Part shown: positions 19,716 through 28,545 of the stretch, piece by piece
Position numbering within the stretch: the first letter of the stretch is position 1
Layout of the letters: the number at the start of each line of letters is the position of its first letter
Assembly: GCA_018242525.1 (NCBI GenBank)
Contig: JAFEBS010000045.1
Location: 1 to 64,000, forward strand
Origin: Planctomycetota bacterium
GTDB lineage: Bacteria > Planctomycetota > Planctomycetia > Planctomycetales > Planctomycetaceae
Direction of reading: 5' to 3'
Length of the DNA stretch: 64,000 nucleotides
Notes under the pieces: model-generated
Databases searched by the model: none
What the model was told of the DNA's origin: nothing
The model's input: the letters and a program-made list of their open reading frames with translations, nothing else
Translations under genes and position numbers: made by a program

Positions 19716-19998
19716 CGTCAATGGTCTTGAGCGAAATGAAGAAGCAGCGCAGCCCGACCCACGTGCTCGATACGCAGGATATCGGAAGTGCGGAATCGCT
19801 CGAAAATGGCTATTCCACGGTCGTCTCAAAAAGCAGATCGGTACCGACAGTCCGTGACGATCACGTAAGAAATGCCGCATTGAAATCCGCAGCGATCGGC
19901 AATCGCTGCCGGTCATTTGACTTAAAACGACACCTTATCGATCATGCCTGCCGTCTTCGTCCGTCGCGGTTAGTTGGGCTCGAATCAGCGATTCTCGG

Positions 19999-22341
19999 TC
20001 ATTCGAGTTCGATGGACACGGCACTGAGTTTCCCGGTGAACCGGAACGGCAGGTCGTACCCGTCGGCGACGGGTGTGCCCGTGTCGAATCCGATATCGAA
20101 TGTTTCGTCGAGCGTGACGCGATTGGGAATACTCTTCCCGACCCGTCCCTCGGCCAGCTTTTTGTCGTTGGCAAACAACGTGACTGTCGCGCCGGCGAAT
20201 GGTTTGTCAGCATCCGTTTTGTAGACCGCCTTCAGCGTCACCGGTCCAGGTGGAATACGGTCCTTCGACTCGATCGTGTACCGTTCCACGCCGGCCAGGT
20301 TGTAGTGGTAGACCAGCTTGCCGTCCCTGACGAACAGGCCGTAGCCCGCAAAGCGACCGCCCTGGGTGATCAGCATTCCCTCGGCACCAAGTTCCGGAAT
20401 CACGACCTTGGCTGTGATGGTATGGTTCTTGTGCTTCAGATCCGGCGCCGCCCCTTCGGGAAGCCGGATCAGGTTGGGATACGTGAACTTCTTGCGCCCC
20501 TCGGTCAGACTCGGTCGGTTCTCGACATTCAGGCGTTCGGTCTTGCGGTCGTCCAGCGGCAGGACGTTGTACTTCGAGGCCTCGGCGAAGAAGAGCTTGA
20601 TCATCTGGGCCAGCTTTTCGGGATGCTGCTTTGCCAGATCGTTGGTCTGAGTGAAGTCTTCGTCGATGTGGTACAACTCCCACGGCATTTCGAGAAGATC
20701 GCCCGGTTCGTTCTCGCCAAGCCAGGGCGCGCCGCGGATGGCACTGGCCATCCAGCCATCGTGGTAAATCCCCTGGTTGCCGAGCATCTCGAAGTACTGT
20801 GTCGTGCGGCGGTCCTTCGCGTTGGCGTCGTCGAAGGTGTACATCATGCTGACCCCTTCGATCGGTTTCTGAGCCACACCGTCAAACTCCACGGGGAATT
20901 CAACGCCGACCGCTTCCAGGATTGTCGGAGTGATGTCGATCACGTGATGGAATTGATGACGAATCTCACCCCGGGCCTTGATCCGCCGGGGCCACGAGAT
21001 CGCCAGGCCGTTTCGCGTCCCGCCAAAATGACTGGCGATCTGCTTCGTCCACTGGTACGGAGTGTCCATGGCATGTGCCCACGCCGCCGGAAAATGATTG
21101 TAGTTCTTGTCGCTGCCCAGGGTGTCGATGGCGGCCAGCTTGGTATCGAGCGATTCGGGGATGCCGTTGAAGAACGTCATCTCGTTGAGCAGACCATTGA
21201 GGCCCCCCTCAGCGCTCGATCCGTTGTCACCGGCCATGTAAATGATCAGCGTGTTATCCAGTTCACCCATCTCTTCGATCGCATCGACCACGCGCCCGAC
21301 TTCGTGGTCCGTATGAGCTGTGAATCCCGCAAAGACTTCCATCATGCGGGCGTAAACCTTCCGTTCATTGGCCGGCAGCGAATCCCAGGCGGGCAGTGAT
21401 TTCGGTCGCGCGGTCAGTTTGGCGGTCTTCGGCACAATGCCAAGCTGCTGCTGCCGGGCAAATGTCTGTTCCCGATAGACGTCCCAGCCGCCATCAAACT
21501 TCCCCTTGAACTTCGCAATCCAGTCGGCGGGAACCTGATGCGGGGCGTGAGTGGCACCGGTGGCGAAATAGACGAAGAACGGTCGCTGCGGCGCGACGGC
21601 ATGGGTGGTACGCATCAAGCGGATCGCGTGGTCAGCAATGTCGGTCGTGAAATGGTATGGTGAACCATCTTCGTTGGTTTCAGGAGGTTCCAGGCGCTTC
21701 TTATTCTCGACCAGCGCCGGATGATACTGATCCGTATCACCGCCCACGAAACCGTAAAAGTAGTCGAATCCAAGTCCATCCGCCCAGCGATCGAACGGAC
21801 CGACCAGACTTGTCTCCCAGTCGGGAACATTGTGATTCTTGCCGAACCAGGCGTTGGCGTAACCGTATTCACGCAGCACTTCGGCACATGTGGCGGCCGA
21901 CGCCGGAATGATCCCCGAATAGCCGGGGTATCCCGTTCCTGCCTCGCCAATCACGCCGGTGGCAACGGAGTGGTGATTGCGCCCGGTGAGCAACGCGGCC
22001 CGAGTGGGGCTGCAAAGGGCCGTCGTGTGGAACCGCGTGTAACGCAGGCCGTTGTTGGCCACGCGATCCAGGGTCGGCGTCGGAATCCCGCCGCCAAACG
22101 TTCCCATCTGCCCGTATCCGCAATCATCAATCAGCACCAGCAGGATGTTGGGCGCGTTTTTCAGGCCGAATGTGGCGGGGATTTTCAATTCCGGTTTGAC
22201 AGGAGTCGAGTCCTTATAAGTCAGCCCGATTTTCCCTTTGAATGCGGGCGCGGGTTGCGGCAGTTGGCTTTGAGCCAACGCCTGCGTGACCAGCAGAGAA
22301 CAAGCGATCGCACAAATTCCGATTCCGGACAGATGTTTCAT
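19999..22341 (-). CDS. Secreted arylsulfatase
   Basis: A 780-residue sulfatase with signal peptide MKHLSGIGICAIACSLLVTQALA. The metal-binding pair sits in LLVLIDDCGYG (D72, D73) and the catalytic motif is CSPTRAALLTGR at 110-121, where C110 should be converted to formylglycine. GGTRNGLAISWP and the long C-terminal beta-domain fit arylsulfatases of S1_4 type. It lies 17 bases downstream of the sugar-kinase gene on the same strand, so the two are probably one operon for a sulfated-sugar substrate. No anaerobic sulfatase-maturase gene is nearby. Confidence 0.92.
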   Translation of the reverse strand: MKHLSGIGICAIACSLLVTQALAQSQLPQPAPAFKGKIGLTYKDSTPVKPELKIPATFGLKNAPNILLVLIDDCGYGQMGTFGGGIPTPTLDRVANNGLRYTRFHTTALCSPTRAALLTGRNHHSVATGVIGEAGTGYPGYSGIIPASAATCAEVLREYGYANAWFGKNHNVPDWETSLVGPFDRWADGLGFDYFYGFVGGDTDQYHPALVENKKRLEPPETNEDGSPYHFTTDIADHAIRLMRTTHAVAPQRPFFVYFATGATHAPHQVPADWIAKFKGKFDGGWDVYREQTFARQQQLGIVPKTAKLTARPKSLPAWDSLPANERKVYARMMEVFAGFTAHTDHEVGRVVDAIEEMGELDNTLIIYMAGDNGSSAEGGLNGLLNEMTFFNGIPESLDTKLAAIDTLGSDKNYNHFPAAWAHAMDTPYQWTKQIASHFGGTRNGLAISWPRRIKARGEIRHQFHHVIDITPTILEAVGVEFPVEFDGVAQKPIEGVSMMYTFDDANAKDRRTTQYFEMLGNQGIYHDGWMASAIRGAPWLGENEPGDLLEMPWELYHIDEDFTQTNDLAKQHPEKLAQMIKLFFAEASKYNVLPLDDRKTERLNVENRPSLTEGRKKFTYPNLIRLPEGAAPDLKHKNHTITAKVVIPELGAEGMLITQGGRFAGYGLFVRDGKLVYHYNLAGVERYTIESKDRIPPGPVTLKAVYKTDADKPFAGATVTLFANDKKLAEGRVGKSIPNRVTLDETFDIGFDTGTPVADGYDLPFRFTGKLSAVSIELE

Positions 22342-22358
22342 GGAGATGGTCCTGACAG

Positions 22359-23450
22359 TTACCGGCTGACGCGACCACTGCCGCCGCCACGCATCAAAGC
22401 CTCGATTTCCGCACGGGTCGAATCATTAAAATCGCCGCGAATGCTGTGTTTCAGGCAACTGGCGGCCACGGCATACGCCAGGGCGGTGGGTGAATCCGAA
22501 AGTTCCGGCGTCTGCAGTGCGAAGACCAGTCCGCCTGCGAAGGCATCGCCGGCTCCGACGCGGTCCACGATATTGTGGATTTCGTAGGATTGGTAGGACT
22601 GGTTGTGATCCACGGGAGCAAAGTAGGCTCGATCCGCGACCGCATCGAACAGCATCGCTCCCCAATTGTTGTGGCTGGCGGAAATGCTTTCGCGCAGTGT
22701 GATCGCGACCTTTTTCAGATTCGGAAATCGGGCCACGATCTGACGTGCCACGTCTTCGTAACCGGACAGGTTCAGAACGCCGGCATCGACGTCGGTTCCC
22801 GTCGCTCGAATCCCCAGCACGTGATCGGCGTCTTCTTCGTTGGCGATCAGGACCTGCATGTGAGGCAGCAGCGACTCCATCGTCTGGCGGGCCAGCGCCG
22901 CGGGTTTTGTACCAGGCTGCCAGTTCCACAGTTTCTTGCGGAAATTCAAATCGCACGAAACCGGCACGCCCCGCCGTGCGGCTTCTTCCAGTGACACCCG
23001 GGAGACTTCCGCCGCTGTTTGACTGATGGAAGGCGTGATTCCGGTGATATGAAACCAAGTGGCTCCCTGAAAGACCCGGTCCCACGGATAGCGATCCGGG
23101 GGAACCACCGAGATGCTGGAACCGGCCCGGTCATACGTCACGGTTCCACCGCGCTGGTTCGCTCCATTTTCGACGAAGTAGATTCCGAAGCGTCCTTCCG
23201 GGCCGCGCAGCAGCAGGCTGTCATCCACGCCAAACTTGCGCAGTTCGCCTGCAAACGCCGTGGTAATCGGATTATCGGGAACTGCGGAACAATAGGCCGC
23301 CGTTCCCCCCTGGGCGGCGATCGAGACCGCCACATTGACTTCGGCCCCACCGAATGTCGCTTCCAGGACGCCGGGCAACGATTGAGTCAATCGTCCCCAG
23401 CCCGGCGGCATCATCCGGATCATCACTTCGCCCAACGTCACAACGCGCAT
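22359..23450 (-). CDS. PfkB-family sugar kinase, 2-keto-3-deoxygluconate kinase-like
   Basis: A 363-residue protein; AGGA about nine bases before the ATG at 23450. PfkB signatures are GEVMIRMMP, FGGAEVNVAVSIAAQGG at 33-49 and GAGDAFAGG at 299-307 with D302 the catalytic base. The segment TPSISQTA and the overall layout resemble KdgK, which phosphorylates 2-keto-3-deoxygluconate, but PfkB substrates are hard to call by eye. It precedes the sulfatase by 17 bases, consistent with uptake and breakdown of a sulfated, uronate-containing polysaccharide. Confidence 0.8.
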   Translation of the reverse strand: MRVVTLGEVMIRMMPPGWGRLTQSLPGVLEATFGGAEVNVAVSIAAQGGTAAYCSAVPDNPITTAFAGELRKFGVDDSLLLRGPEGRFGIYFVENGANQRGGTVTYDRAGSSISVVPPDRYPWDRVFQGATWFHITGITPSISQTAAEVSRVSLEEAARRGVPVSCDLNFRKKLWNWQPGTKPAALARQTMESLLPHMQVLIANEEDADHVLGIRATGTDVDAGVLNLSGYEDVARQIVARFPNLKKVAITLRESISASHNNWGAMLFDAVADRAYFAPVDHNQSYQSYEIHNIVDRVGAGDAFAGGLVFALQTPELSDSPTALAYAVAASCLKHSIRGDFNDSTRAEIEALMRGGGSGRVSR

Positions 23451-23602
23451 CTCTGGCTTCCTCACATCCCGGCAGATCACAGGTGGTTGATAATTCCGTC
23501 TGGAGCGTAGGATAGCGTGAGTCCGAAGCCGGTTCCACGGACCAAACTGAACACGGATTTTGCGAAAAACATGGTGCGCGGCGCTTCGTCCGTCGACTGT
23601 GC

Positions 23603-23636
23603 GGCTGTGGTCGACGCTTCGTCGCCCACAGTCGAT
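23603..23636 (-). repeat. Dispersed palindrome, copy 1
   Basis: 34 bases identical (reverse complement) to 31106-31139. The unit folds as CTGTGGTCGACG / CGTCGCCCACAG with one mismatch and a 3-base loop. REP-like. Confidence 0.85.
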
Positions 23637-23711
23637 TTGCGGACGACATCGATGCAACACTCACTGGGGGCGAGCGAAGCGCTCGACCCCAGCCACACAG
23701 CCGAAAGATCC

Positions 23712-23810
23712 GGGGTCAAGTGGTCCAAAGTTCAATTTTCGCGGGCCATGTATACCCCGGCACATTGAGCTGGGTGTCCGCGAAAATTGAACTTTGAACC
23801 ACTTGACCCC
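23712..23810. repeat. Long inverted repeat after ligA, 33-base arms
   Basis: Arms 23712-23744 and 23778-23810 are reverse complements with one mismatch (core caaagttcaattttcgcgg), separated by 33 bases. It ends five bases before the ligA stop codon, so it would fold in the 3' end of the ligA transcript. It could act as a terminator or mRNA-stabilising element, or be a mobile palindrome. Confidence 0.85.
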
Positions 23811-23815
23811 TCGCT

Positions 23816-25915
23816 TCATTGATCCTCGCCGACCAGTGTCAGGAACTCGTCTTCGCTCAGGACCTTGACTCCCAGGGATTCGGCCTTTTCCAGTTTGCTG
23901 CCGGCATCGGCCCCGGCGATCAGGAAGTCCGTGTTCTTCGACACGCTGCCGGCGGGGCGGCCACCGTGCTTTTGGATGATCGAATGGATTTCGTCCCGTT
24001 TGAAACGCGCCAACGTGCCAGTGACAACCAGGGTTTTGCCCGAGAGGATTCCCGCGGTCTGACGGGCCGCCGCGGCGGCGGCATCGGCGGCACTTCCCAT
24101 GTTCAGTCCGAGGTCCTTTAACTCGCCGATAATCTGACGACCGTAATCACTGGCGAAGAAGCCATGCACCGATTCGGCGATCACGTCGCCGATTTCTTCA
24201 ACTTCCGCCAGTTCGGCCACGGTCGCATTGCTCAGGGCCTCCATGGAGCCGAACCGATCCGCCAGTAACTGGGCCGTGCGAGTTCCCACGTGGCGCAGGT
24301 TCAGCGCGGTCAGCAGTCGCCAGAGCGGTCTTTGCCGCGACGCTTCCACCCCGGCCAGCAGATTGTCGACCGACTTCGCTCCCAGCCGTTCCAGCTTCAG
24401 CAACTCGGCCCGCCGGTCGGACAGGCGGTAGATGTCGGCAAAGCTGTTCAGCAGCTTGTGTTCCGTCAGTTGTTCAATCAACTTGGTCCCTAACCCCTCG
24501 ATGTCCATGGCGGCCCGCGAGGCGAAGTAGCGCAGGGCCTCACGCAGTTGAGCGGGGCAGGTGGGGTTCGGGCAGCGGATATACACTCCACCATCATCCT
24601 GCACGACGGCCGTGTGACACTCAGGACATTCCGTCGGAAACGCAAATGGTCGCTCAGTTCCGTCCCGTCTATGGACCTCGGTCCGGACGACGTGAGGAAT
24701 GATCTTGCCCGCCTTTTCGACGATGACCCAGTCACCGATCTGGATCCCCAGTCGCTCGATTTCGTCCCGGTTGTGCAGGCTGGCTCGCGACACGGTGGTC
24801 CCGGCGATTTCGACGGGTGCCAGTGACGCAACCGGGGTCAGGGTTCCGGTCTTGCCCACCTGGACCGTGATGTCGACAACGCGGGTTTCGGCTTCGTATT
24901 TCTCCCACTTGAAGGCGACGATCCAGCGTGGTGCCTTGCTGGTGGCACCCAACTGCTGCCGCAACGCCAGATCGTTGACTTTCAGCACCAGGCCGTCGAC
25001 TTCAAAATCCAGCGAGTGCAGGTCCTGCATCAGGGTCTGGCAGTATTCGACCGCCGCTTCAAAACTTGGCAGCACGGCCGTCCGAGGAACCGACGGAATG
25101 CCCAACTGTTCGATGCGCTTCAGGAATTCCGCATGAGTCGCAAAGGTGGCCCCTTCCAGGCTGCCGACACTGTGAGCAAAGAATCGCAATTTCCGTTCGG
25201 CACATTCGGTCGGATCCAGCAGCTTGATGGCTCCGGCGGTCGCGTTGCGTGAATTCTTCAGCGGTTCTTCACCCCGCTCGGTCGAAGCGAGTTGCAGTTG
25301 AGCGAACTCACTGTTGGAAATGTACGCTTCGCCCCGAACTTCCAGCAGTGTCGGAATCAAGCTGGCATCCGCCTCGCCATCAAACAGCGATCCGCGAGCG
25401 GCTTTAGACTTGGCGTTGGCGGTGGGAGTCAGCAGTTCCAGTTGCAATGGCACTCCGCGCATCGTGCGGGCGTTGTGAGTGACATCGTCACCCCGTCGAC
25501 CGTCGCCGCGCGTGACGGCTCGGACCAGTTTTCCCTCTTCGTAGATCAGCGACAGCGCCACGCCGTCGACCTTGAATTCCACCAGCCATTCACACGGCCG
25601 GCCCGCCAGCAGCTTGGAGACCCGCTGTCCAAATTCAGCCAGTTCAGCTTCGGTATACACGTTGTCGATCGACAGCATCGGGACCCGATGTTCGACTGTG
25701 ACAAACCCGGCGATGGGGGCTCCGCCCACTTTTCGCGTCGGACTCTCGTCGGAATCGAATTCCGGGTGAGCGGCTTCCAGTTCCTGGAGCTGACGCATCA
25801 GCCGGTCGTACTCAAGATCCGTGATTTCCGGAGTGGCATGCACGTAATACAGGGCATCGTGCCGCCGAATCGTGGCACGCAACGACTCAATCTGGTCGCG
25901 CAGCGAACTGTTCAT
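23816..25915 (-). CDS. ligA: NAD-dependent DNA ligase
   Basis: A 699-residue LigA that seals nicks during replication and repair. Start 25915 gives MNSSLRDQIESLRATI, the usual N-terminal Ia helix. The adenylated lysine is K115 in FKVDG. A four-cysteine zinc finger (CPECHTAVV ... RCPNPTCPAQ), a helix-hairpin-helix region (LRHVGTRTAQLLADRFGS) and a C-terminal BRCT domain (SGKTLVVTGTLARFKRDEI) complete the standard order. A long palindrome follows the gene. It is a complete, ordinary housekeeping copy. Confidence 0.97.
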   Translation of the reverse strand: MNSSLRDQIESLRATIRRHDALYYVHATPEITDLEYDRLMRQLQELEAAHPEFDSDESPTRKVGGAPIAGFVTVEHRVPMLSIDNVYTEAELAEFGQRVSKLLAGRPCEWLVEFKVDGVALSLIYEEGKLVRAVTRGDGRRGDDVTHNARTMRGVPLQLELLTPTANAKSKAARGSLFDGEADASLIPTLLEVRGEAYISNSEFAQLQLASTERGEEPLKNSRNATAGAIKLLDPTECAERKLRFFAHSVGSLEGATFATHAEFLKRIEQLGIPSVPRTAVLPSFEAAVEYCQTLMQDLHSLDFEVDGLVLKVNDLALRQQLGATSKAPRWIVAFKWEKYEAETRVVDITVQVGKTGTLTPVASLAPVEIAGTTVSRASLHNRDEIERLGIQIGDWVIVEKAGKIIPHVVRTEVHRRDGTERPFAFPTECPECHTAVVQDDGGVYIRCPNPTCPAQLREALRYFASRAAMDIEGLGTKLIEQLTEHKLLNSFADIYRLSDRRAELLKLERLGAKSVDNLLAGVEASRQRPLWRLLTALNLRHVGTRTAQLLADRFGSMEALSNATVAELAEVEEIGDVIAESVHGFFASDYGRQIIGELKDLGLNMGSAADAAAAAARQTAGILSGKTLVVTGTLARFKRDEIHSIIQKHGGRPAGSVSKNTDFLIAGADAGSKLEKAESLGVKVLSEDEFLTLVGEDQ

Positions 25916-26003
25916 CAGGGATCGGCCACAGTGGGGGAATGAAGCAGGAAAGGTGACGCCCGCCATGATGAACAAGTACGCTGTGAGCTGCAACGCCAGT
26001 CGT

Positions 26004-26033
26004 GTAGCCGAAGTCGTGAGACTTCGGACGTCG
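26004..26033 (+). repeat. Dispersed hairpin element, copy 1
   Basis: Core CCGAAGTCGTGAGACTTCGG (26008-26027) is a perfect hairpin with a GTGA loop. The 30-base unit recurs inverted at 39131-39160 with 28 of 30 bases the same. It lies in the gap upstream of ligA. Confidence 0.85.
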
Positions 26034-26135
26034 GTTCCAGCAACCCCGAATTCGCACGAATTCGGCGACAGGGGAAAATCTTCTCCGCCGGCGCGACACA
26101 AGCTTCCGACGCTGGCAGCGTCGGCCACGAGCGCG

Positions 26136-27140
26136 TTACGGTTGCAGCCATTGTTTCAGAGTTGGTTCCATGGCCTCGGCCCAGATTTCGTAGCCTTTGG
26201 CTGTCGGGTGCAGGAAGTCTCCCATCAACTCGCGGGGCAATGAGCCGTCGGGCTGCAGGAATCTGGCGCCGGCATCCAGGAATGTGATGCCGTTCTGTCC
26301 GTCGAATTTCGCCAGCAACTGGTTCACGTCGTTCAGCTTGGTCCGCGTCGCATCCGGCTTGGCTCCACGCGGCAGGATTGCCATCAACAGGATCCGGGCT
26401 TGAGGCTGCTGATGATGAACTTCGTCGCAGATCGCGCGCACGCCAAGGGCGATTTCTTCAGGTGTGTTTTTGCCCAGATTGTTGGTGCCGATATGAATCA
26501 CAATCGCCTTCGCTTTGGCACCCTTCAGTTCCCCATGCTGCAACCGCCACAGGGTGTTTTCGAGGTAGTCGTAGCCAAAACCGAGGTTCGCGGCGTTGCG
26601 ATTCCCGTAGTACTTGTCCCAGACCTCCCGGCCTGGCTGGCCGCGATCATGGGGAACGCCACCGAACATTTGAGTGATGGAATCGCCGATGAATACCAGC
26701 GTCGACTGGTGTTCCTGGACGTGCGAGGAAACCGCGGCGTGGCGCTGGGCCCAATCGTAGATGGGCCAGTCGCGATCCTGGGTGCAGGTGACAAGCGTGG
26801 AAGGGAGGGGCTTTGAACCCGGCAAAGGATCAAACTTCACTTCGGCTGCAGCGCTGTGCTGCTTGCGATCCTCGGTAAACGTGCGGGCCTTGACGACTCC
26901 ACCCTGGGGCAGGGCAATCGGTGCCAGGTACGGACCGGACCGCTGGACAGGATCGGATCCATCCAGGGAATACCGGACGACGGCCCCCTTGGCCGCGGCG
27001 GAGATTGTCACGGTCCCGTCGGCCTGTCGCTCGATCTTCGGAACGTCGAGCGATCCGTCCTGAGCCGAAACCATCACGGATGAAATCAGGATCCCGGACA
27101 GAGCCAGGGAAAATCGCGATCCAATTCGGGGCAGCGTCAT
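26136..27140 (-). CDS. Exported SGNH-family esterase (PAF-acetylhydrolase-like)
   Basis: 334 residues. The ATG at 27140 is preferred over a TTG at 27155 because GAGGAA lies about seven bases before it. After a signal peptide (ending VSAQD) comes a beta-sandwich of chitobiase-C type (VVRYSLDGSDPVQRSGPY) and then an SGNH hydrolase: block I GDSITQMFGG, block II NLGFGYDYLENTLWRL, block III IGTNN, and block V GDFLHPTAKGY. The catalytic Ser, Asp and His are all present. It resembles platelet-activating-factor acetylhydrolase-type esterases acting on acetylated glycans. It follows a minus-strand terminator, so it has its own promoter. Confidence 0.87.
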   Translation of the reverse strand: MTLPRIGSRFSLALSGILISSVMVSAQDGSLDVPKIERQADGTVTISAAAKGAVVRYSLDGSDPVQRSGPYLAPIALPQGGVVKARTFTEDRKQHSAAAEVKFDPLPGSKPLPSTLVTCTQDRDWPIYDWAQRHAAVSSHVQEHQSTLVFIGDSITQMFGGVPHDRGQPGREVWDKYYGNRNAANLGFGYDYLENTLWRLQHGELKGAKAKAIVIHIGTNNLGKNTPEEIALGVRAICDEVHHQQPQARILLMAILPRGAKPDATRTKLNDVNQLLAKFDGQNGITFLDAGARFLQPDGSLPRELMGDFLHPTAKGYEIWAEAMEPTLKQWLQP

Positions 27141-27170
27141 CCGAAGGTTCCTCAAGCGAGCTGATTTACA

Positions 27171-27205
27171 GTCAAGAAAAGACGCGCAGGATCATCCCGC
27201 GCGTC
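27171..27205 (-). terminator. Rho-independent terminator after the NHL gene
   Basis: On the minus strand GACGCGC (from 27205) pairs with GCGCGTC (to 27181), followed by TTTTCTTG. It sits 53 bases past the NHL gene stop. Confidence 0.75.
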
Positions 27206-27257
27206 GTCTGGTATCCCCGGCATTTCTCAATCCGGGTCTGGCAGTTCAAACTCGCCG

Positions 27258-28367
27258 TCAACTGATTTTTTTCAATTTCGAGACGCGGCCGGTGCCGACC
27301 CATTCAGCCACGAAAATGCTGCCGTCGTGTCCGAAGCAGGCATCGTGGGGATGCACAAACTTGCCATCCACCCACTTCGACTTGTCGCCTCGAATCGCTC
27401 CACCGTCTTTACCGGTGATGCGGGCGACGTCATCACCCAGGCGCGCGACCACTTCGTTCTTTTCGTTCAGCAGCGTGACGCGCGCGTGCAGTTCCGGAAC
27501 GACCATCAGGTTCTTCCAGGTCTCCACATTCGCAGGGAGGCCGTAACCCTTCAGAGTCTCCTGGTATTTGCCGTCCATCGAGAAATACTGCAGGGTGTGA
27601 TTGGCGCGATCGCAGACGACGATCGAGGGCTGGCGTCCCGCCCGGTTGTCGATCCAGACCCCGTGAGGCGTGTTGAATTTTCCTTCACCACCTCCGGCCC
27701 CACCGAAGTGAGACAGCCATTTGCCATCCTTGTCGAATCGATGTACGACGAACGCCCCGTAACCATCGACCAGCAGGAATCCGCCGTCGTCCAGGAAGGC
27801 AAAATTGGTTGGCATGAACCGATCGCGGCCCCACACCTTCAGCGGCTTCGTATCCTCTTCGGCGGCGTAGACACCCGACTGCATGGGTGCGTACTGCTGC
27901 CAGACCGTTTCGCCCTTCAAGGTCATTTTCGCGAACGACTTCACCTGCTGATACGCGCAGACATACAGGAATTCTTCGCTCCCTTCCTGGCGGATCTCAA
28001 TCCCATGTCCGCCTCCCTGGAACTGCTGACCGAACGCCCGGATGAATTTTCCTTCGGAATCAAACACGAAGATCGACGGATGATCTTTCAGGTTCTCGCG
28101 TCCTTCGTGGATGACATACAGGTTCCCCGCCTTGTCGACGGCGACATTGTGCGTCGTCTGCCAGGTGTACTTGTCAGGCAATTGAGGCCACTCGTGAACG
28201 ACCTCAAACGTGTGTTCTCCTTCGCCGACGATCAGTGGTTTGTCGGTCTTGGCGGCGGTGGCAATCATCGGTGCGCCGATGATCGCGGCTCCGGCAACCG
28301 CAGTGCCCAGAAACTGGCGGCGTGACACAGGACCCGGGGTGAAGTCCGACGGGGATTGGTTCGTCAT
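27258..28367 (-). CDS. Tat-exported NHL-repeat beta-propeller protein
   Basis: A 369-residue protein with a twin-arginine signal (SRRQFLGTAVAGAAIIGAP). The body is a six-bladed NHL-type propeller with repeated units such as HNVAVDKAGNLYVIHEG, GGFLLVDGYGAFVVHRFD and HDACFGHDGSIFVAEW, resembling peptidyl-alpha-hydroxyglycine-lyase-like folds without proof of that activity. Planctomycetes carry many Tat-type NHL proteins of unknown ligand. It is separated by 178 bases from the upstream aminotransferase gene and has its own terminator. Confidence 0.82.
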   Translation of the reverse strand: MTNQSPSDFTPGPVSRRQFLGTAVAGAAIIGAPMIATAAKTDKPLIVGEGEHTFEVVHEWPQLPDKYTWQTTHNVAVDKAGNLYVIHEGRENLKDHPSIFVFDSEGKFIRAFGQQFQGGGHGIEIRQEGSEEFLYVCAYQQVKSFAKMTLKGETVWQQYAPMQSGVYAAEEDTKPLKVWGRDRFMPTNFAFLDDGGFLLVDGYGAFVVHRFDKDGKWLSHFGGAGGGEGKFNTPHGVWIDNRAGRQPSIVVCDRANHTLQYFSMDGKYQETLKGYGLPANVETWKNLMVVPELHARVTLLNEKNEVVARLGDDVARITGKDGGAIRGDKSKWVDGKFVHPHDACFGHDGSIFVAEWVGTGRVSKLKKIS

Positions 28368-28545
28368 GGAGGAATCTCACTGGTGAAAGGGATACAGACG
28401 CAGGGGAACTCGCCGATCCGTCACATGGTACAACCGAACCGCTCGACGGCAAACCATCTTCACAGCAAAGGTTCGTGAGCATCCAGCGTCCAGGCCGACG
28501 CATGCCGGGTGAATCCCAGTTTCGGGTGCCTTCCAGCCGGAAGCT

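Noticed and set aside
20305..21399. 364-residue frame on the plus strand within the sulfatase gene
   Set aside because: It is the antisense shadow of a clear sulfatase and has no domain signature.
25916..26128. N-terminal extension of ligA by 71 residues
   Set aside because: It overlaps a dispersed hairpin repeat, and LigA homologues start near MNSSLRDQ.
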